Shown one piece after another: positions 60,741 to 64,000 of a stretch of DNA of 64,000 nt (position 1 is the stretch's first letter; every line of letters begins with the position of its first letter). The position numbers and the translations under genes are program-made. Under the pieces are notes generated by a model. That model searched no databases. It saw only the letters and a program-made list of their open reading frames with translations, and was not told the origin of the DNA. This DNA is from VAZQ01 sp963753575 (lineage in GTDB: Bacteria > Pseudomonadota > Alphaproteobacteria > Rhizobiales > Xanthobacteraceae), in assembly GCA_963753575.1 (NCBI GenBank), contig CAVWCR010000001.1:806001-870000 (forward strand), in the 5' to 3' direction.

Positions 60741-63398
60741 ATGAAATGGGGGGCAAAGCTATGTGGGATACTCGGTGGCGTTCTGTGGTTAGGCCATGGA
60801 TTGTGGCAGGCTGAGCCAGTGTCCATTGCATGGTCCCTGCCCGCCGTAGTCTCCATCGTTGGTGGGATTATTTCGAAAAGAAGACCCTTCGATGGGGGCA
60901 TCCTAATGATGTTGAGCGCTGCTTCCATGGCTTGGTGGTGGCGGAGTTGGGTGTGGAGTAGTGGGTGGGACGCAGCTTCGATTCGTTGGGTACTGCTTCT
61001 GACGTGCCTAGGCGCCCTCTTAGCATTTATTTCGGCAAGGGTAGGTGTGCAGGCAGATACGACGGACGACGCAACAACTAGCCAGAACATAATCGAAAAG
61101 CTGAGCACGCGTCGGCTGCCGCAGATGGTTGATTGGTTGTCCCCGAGTGTGCTCGCAAAGGTTGGCATCCGACAGGTCATCTCCCAAGCGATCGGCTCCT
61201 ATGCCGACCAGCGCCCGATGCAGGCGGCGGCCGATCATGCGGCAGACGAGGATGCGCTCTGGCAGCGCCACGATTACCGCCAGGTCTATCCGCACGCGCC
61301 CAATGCGGGGCTCGGTGAGGATGGACGCTGGAAGTTGAACCCGGCCAAGGAGGGCGACTCGGTCAAGAGTTTGAAATTCGATGCCGACGGCGCCTTGTGG
61401 GTCGACTTCATCGCCGATCTCGGCGACGGCTTCGAGGCGACCTACGCCATGGCGTATTTGCTCGCCAAATCACGGCTCTTCGTCGCCGACATGCCGGCGA
61501 ACGAGGCGCCCAATGGTCTGCCTGCCGGCGACATACTGATCTTCGGCGGCGACCTCGCCTACCCGGATGCGACCGTTGAGGGATACAACGACCGCTGCCT
61601 CACTCCCTACAATGCCGCTTTTCAAATGAAGGAAAAGCAGGAGCCGCAGCGAAAGCTGTTCTTTATTTCCGGCAATCACGACTGGTATGACGGGCTTGCC
61701 GCCTTCACGAGCGTGTTCTGCGCTGCGCGCGATCGTTTCTCCATGGGCAGGGGCAAGAAGATCGGCGGGTGGCAATGCGAGCAGCGCCGCAGCTATTTCG
61801 CCCTCGGCCTGCCGGGGCTGAAACCGAATGCTGCCGGCGACTGGTGGATCTGGGGCATCGATCACGCGCTCAACGATTCCATCGACGACGCGCAGAAAGA
61901 CTACTTCGAGCTGATGAGCAAGCAGACGAAGCGCGGCGACAAGGTCATCATCATCCTGCACGCGCCGGTCTGGCAGCAGGACCGGGATTGCGCGCACCTG
62001 CACATGATCAGCGAACTCGCCCGCAACTACGGCGCCGAAGTGGTCGCGGTGATCGCCGGCGACCTGCATTTCTACAGCCGCTACCACACGCAGACCCCGA
62101 AGCTCGATCTGCAGGTGATCGTCTCGGGCGGCGGTGGAGCCTTCGCCCATCCAACCCATCAAGAGCCGCTCTCGCGGAAGGTGCCGTGGACCCTGCCAAA
62201 GGCTCCGGCGCCGCTGCCGCACACCGAGCGCGACTTCCAGAAGGAGATGGTCCCGACGACCGCCAGCGACGAACCCGCCCTCACCACCCTCCGGCGCGCC
62301 TTCGAGGATCCGGAGCACCTCGATTTCCACACGCGCGAGCACTTCTACCCGTCGAGGCTCAAGAGCCGGATGCTCTCTCTCAGGAACCTGTGGCTGCCGT
62401 TCCACAATCGTGGCATGGCGATGTGCATCGGTGCCGTCTACTTTCTCTATGCCTGGATGTTCCAGATCAGCGTGGCCGACCCGCTGATTGCGATCAGGAA
62501 TGCTCAGGTGGTCCAGGTTAATCGGGAGTGCAGCCTGCTGAACGAGCCCGATGTGCTCAAGTGCAAGGAGACAGGAAAGAAATACGTCGAGAAAGTCGTA
62601 GACGACTTGTTCAAGGACCGTACGAAGATTTACGACGGCAAATTGAAACAAGGCGTCGAAAAGTATTGGCAGAGTCTCCAAACGGAATGGTCCAAGGGGG
62701 TTGTCGCCCTTGCCTGGAAGGTGGTTTCCGACGGGCCGGAGACATTCTTTGCTTATATAAAACCTGGAATTGCCCCGGATCGCATATTGACTGCGATGCT
62801 TGCCAATCCCTTCTTCTTCATGATGATGGCGGGGCTGTGGGTCGGCCTAGTCTATTTCGTGGGCTACGTAGGGGTCAAATCCTATGTACTCATGCTCCTT
62901 CTGGGCACCCTCCATTTTTTCACACATCTCGCGGTATTGCTGACGACCGACGCGGTGATCAGCGTGCCCTACAATTTGGCGATCAAACAAGGCGGGTTGT
63001 TTTGGCCCGTGCTCGGGGCAGGCACTGTGACTGTCCTATGGCTGATGGTCGGCGGCTTGATCGGCAGTGCCGTATTCGGGCTCTATTCGACGACGATGTC
63101 CTTCCTTGGCCTGGAGACGAAGGATCAGCTCTCGTTCTCGGCTCTTGGCGTCAAGGACTACAAGAATTTCCTGAGAATGCGCTTCGACCCGAACGGTGGC
63201 CTCACGATTTATGCAATCGGCCTGGACAAGGTCCCAGGCCGCAAAGGCTGGCGGGCGATAGACCCGAAAAAGGACCAGGCCGTTTGCGATGAACACAACC
63301 CGTTGATCGTGCCGAAGACGGACATGAAGCCGCGGCTGATCGACAGGGTCGAGGGGCAGACTGAGGGCAACCGGTGGAGTTGGCGCATGCCAGTCTAG
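60741..63398 (+). CDS. Large membrane metallophosphoesterase
   Basis: 885 aa; ATG 60741 follows GAGGAGG. Three or four N-terminal TM helices (residues 5-110), then a cytoplasmic calcineurin-like phosphoesterase domain with DLGDGFEA, ILIFGGDLAYPD, FFISGNHDWYDG, IIILHAPVWQ and VIAGDLHFYSRY (Asp where the last motif usually has GH), then about five C-terminal TM helices from residue 590. Family members of this size are uncharacterised. Its placement between 94-bp repeats in an island with TIR-type genes is notable. Substrate unknown. Confidence 0.82.
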   Translation: MKWGAKLCGILGGVLWLGHGLWQAEPVSIAWSLPAVVSIVGGIISKRRPFDGGILMMLSAASMAWWWRSWVWSSGWDAASIRWVLLLTCLGALLAFISARVGVQADTTDDATTSQNIIEKLSTRRLPQMVDWLSPSVLAKVGIRQVISQAIGSYADQRPMQAAADHAADEDALWQRHDYRQVYPHAPNAGLGEDGRWKLNPAKEGDSVKSLKFDADGALWVDFIADLGDGFEATYAMAYLLAKSRLFVADMPANEAPNGLPAGDILIFGGDLAYPDATVEGYNDRCLTPYNAAFQMKEKQEPQRKLFFISGNHDWYDGLAAFTSVFCAARDRFSMGRGKKIGGWQCEQRRSYFALGLPGLKPNAAGDWWIWGIDHALNDSIDDAQKDYFELMSKQTKRGDKVIIILHAPVWQQDRDCAHLHMISELARNYGAEVVAVIAGDLHFYSRYHTQTPKLDLQVIVSGGGGAFAHPTHQEPLSRKVPWTLPKAPAPLPHTERDFQKEMVPTTASDEPALTTLRRAFEDPEHLDFHTREHFYPSRLKSRMLSLRNLWLPFHNRGMAMCIGAVYFLYAWMFQISVADPLIAIRNAQVVQVNRECSLLNEPDVLKCKETGKKYVEKVVDDLFKDRTKIYDGKLKQGVEKYWQSLQTEWSKGVVALAWKVVSDGPETFFAYIKPGIAPDRILTAMLANPFFFMMMAGLWVGLVYFVGYVGVKSYVLMLLLGTLHFFTHLAVLLTTDAVISVPYNLAIKQGGLFWPVLGAGTVTVLWLMVGGLIGSAVFGLYSTTMSFLGLETKDQLSFSALGVKDYKNFLRMRFDPNGGLTIYAIGLDKVPGRKGWRAIDPKKDQAVCDEHNPLIVPKTDMKPRLIDRVEGQTEGNRWSWRMPV

Positions 63399-63868
63399 TC
63401 AAACATGGACCCACCTTAGCGTAGCAGGCGGGCAAGTTCAACGCGCCGCAAATCACAACTGCACGGTCGGCGCCCAGTATCCGAACTCCGCGGAGGTTAT
63501 CTGATGCGTGGGCATTTTCGTCAGAACCGTGAGCGCCGCCAGGCGACTTGGCTGCCTTGGGCCGTGTTTCGAACTGCGATGACCAACGGCGATATGGCGC
63601 TTGCCGGTGACATGGCGGTGATCTAGGGCGCTGGTACATTCGCCCTGGGGCTTCTGACGGGTGCCGACTGTTCGGCCGGTGGCTGTGTGGATTCTGATGA
63701 TCCGACTTTCGACCGCCCTTCGCGATGGAAGTTAATGTCGATGCCCACCACCCGCAGCGAGGTCTGCGCGCGGCATGCGGTGTGATTAGGCGCGGAAGTT
63801 CGACCCCAGCAGCATCAGGAAGATCAACAGGTTAGCCACGCCGATCGGCGTCGGGACCCCGCGCCGAT
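63399..63868. other. Gap with a broken small frame
   Basis: A plus-strand frame from ATG 63504 (MRGHFRQNRERRQATWLPWA) meets TAG after MAVI at 63624 and then stays open to 63784, so it may be a small gene with a nonsense codon. No family recognised. Confidence 0.3.
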
Positions 63869-63873
63869 TTACA
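63780..63873. repeat. 94-bp direct repeat, copy 2
   Basis: Second copy of the element at 58214-58307, about 96% identical by eye and in the same orientation. On the minus strand it lies right after the stop codon of the primase-like fragment, so the encoded GVPTPIGVANLLIFLMLLGS peptide is in a different frame from that gene. Confidence 0.85.
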
Positions 63874-64000
63874 TCGAGACCTCATCGCGCTGCAACCTGG
63901 CGGCGACAAGCAGAAAGTCTGATGCGGTGCCGCTCCACTGACGGCGCTCGGCCATCATCGCCCGCACGCAGGCCGCGACCGGGTTAGCCTCAATGACGCC
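63869..64000 (-). CDS. C-terminus of a primase/helicase-like mobile-element protein, incomplete
   Basis: Enters from the right edge: 43 codons reading GVIEANPVAACVRAMMAERR, then QWSGTASDFLLVAARLQRDE and a TAA at 63869-63871. The ANPVA-x-VRxxM-x-ERxxWxGTASDLL pattern resembles the region near the C-terminus of D5/DUF3987-type ATPase-primases in Rhizobiales integrative elements, which usually continue with a GRLRRAQTFLR segment that is missing here. The stop coincides with the end of the 94-bp repeat, so the gene was probably cut by it. Confidence 0.5.
   Translation of the reverse strand, partial: GVIEANPVAACVRAMMAERRQWSGTASDFLLVAARLQRDEVSM

Noticed and set aside
61470..62681. A 403-codon minus-strand frame
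   Set aside because: Antisense to the metallophosphoesterase, whose motifs are complete.
1..64000. CRISPR arrays, rRNA operons, riboswitches
   Set aside because: No regularly spaced repeat series, no rRNA-like stretches and no recognisable riboswitch core were seen on reading both strands.

Overview
The window looks like chromosome from a Rhizobiales alphaproteobacterium of the Bradyrhizobium / Xanthobacteraceae type. The evidence is high GC content, a complete Tad/Flp pilus locus with alphaproteobacterial gene order, several small secreted proteins of a kind I recognise from Bradyrhizobium relatives, an ECF SigF/NrsF pair, Bug- and TRAP-type solute-binding proteins, and decayed ERF / primase type genes of integrative elements common in that group. 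No rRNA, CRISPR array, intact transposase or integrase was seen. All family assignments were made by eye from protein motifs; no database search was run.

Layout. 1-5 kb: an incomplete Ala/Val/Pro-rich membrane-anchored protein, a tRNA with a CAT anticodon, a CarS-like CDP-archaeol synthase family protein and a YkuE-like metallophosphoesterase. 4.2-18.0 kb: a Tad/Flp pilus locus (TadD-like lipoprotein, CpaA/TadV peptidase, a secreted propeller-like protein, a 59-aa Flp pilin, CpaB, CpaC, a small lipoprotein, TadG-like, two TadE-like proteins, CpaE, CpaF, TadB, TadC). 18.0-22.0 kb: an OmpR-type two-component pair on the minus strand, divergent from an ArnT-like family 39 glycosyltransferase, with a 6-N5-6 direct repeat between them. 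22.4-28.6 kb: a CocE-type hydrolase, two TAXI-type TRAP binding proteins and one fused TRAP permease, plus the tail of a broken Bug protein. 29.3-32.8 kb: a MauG/CcpA-like dihaem peroxidase, a cupredoxin and a hybrid histidine kinase, likely one operon. 33.0-39.5 kb: a LysR regulator divergent from aprM-aprB-aprA-sat plus a phosphodiesterase, which is an AMP-dependent sulfite oxidation module.

39.5-44.2 kb holds what I think is a SigF regulon: ECF sigma factor, its NrsF-type membrane anti-sigma, an arsenosugar-type ArsM methyltransferase, a small secreted protein and a radical SAM enzyme. Two sequences of the form GTAACC-N15/16-CGAA, the SigF promoter pattern, lie upstream of the last two. 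44-64 kb is accessory DNA with many short gaps, broken genes (HlyD tail, ERF with a nonsense codon, IS110- and IS5-type fragments, an HNH-like remnant, a primase tail) and a 94-bp direct repeat flanking about 5.5 kb. Inside it are a protein with one canonical TIR domain and two further TIR-like/deoxyribosyltransferase-like domains, two unknown multipass membrane proteins, a large membrane metallophosphoesterase, an FkbM methyltransferase and a DctPQM TRAP transporter. The TIR region and the SigF/arsenic regulon are the best candidates for undescribed biology.
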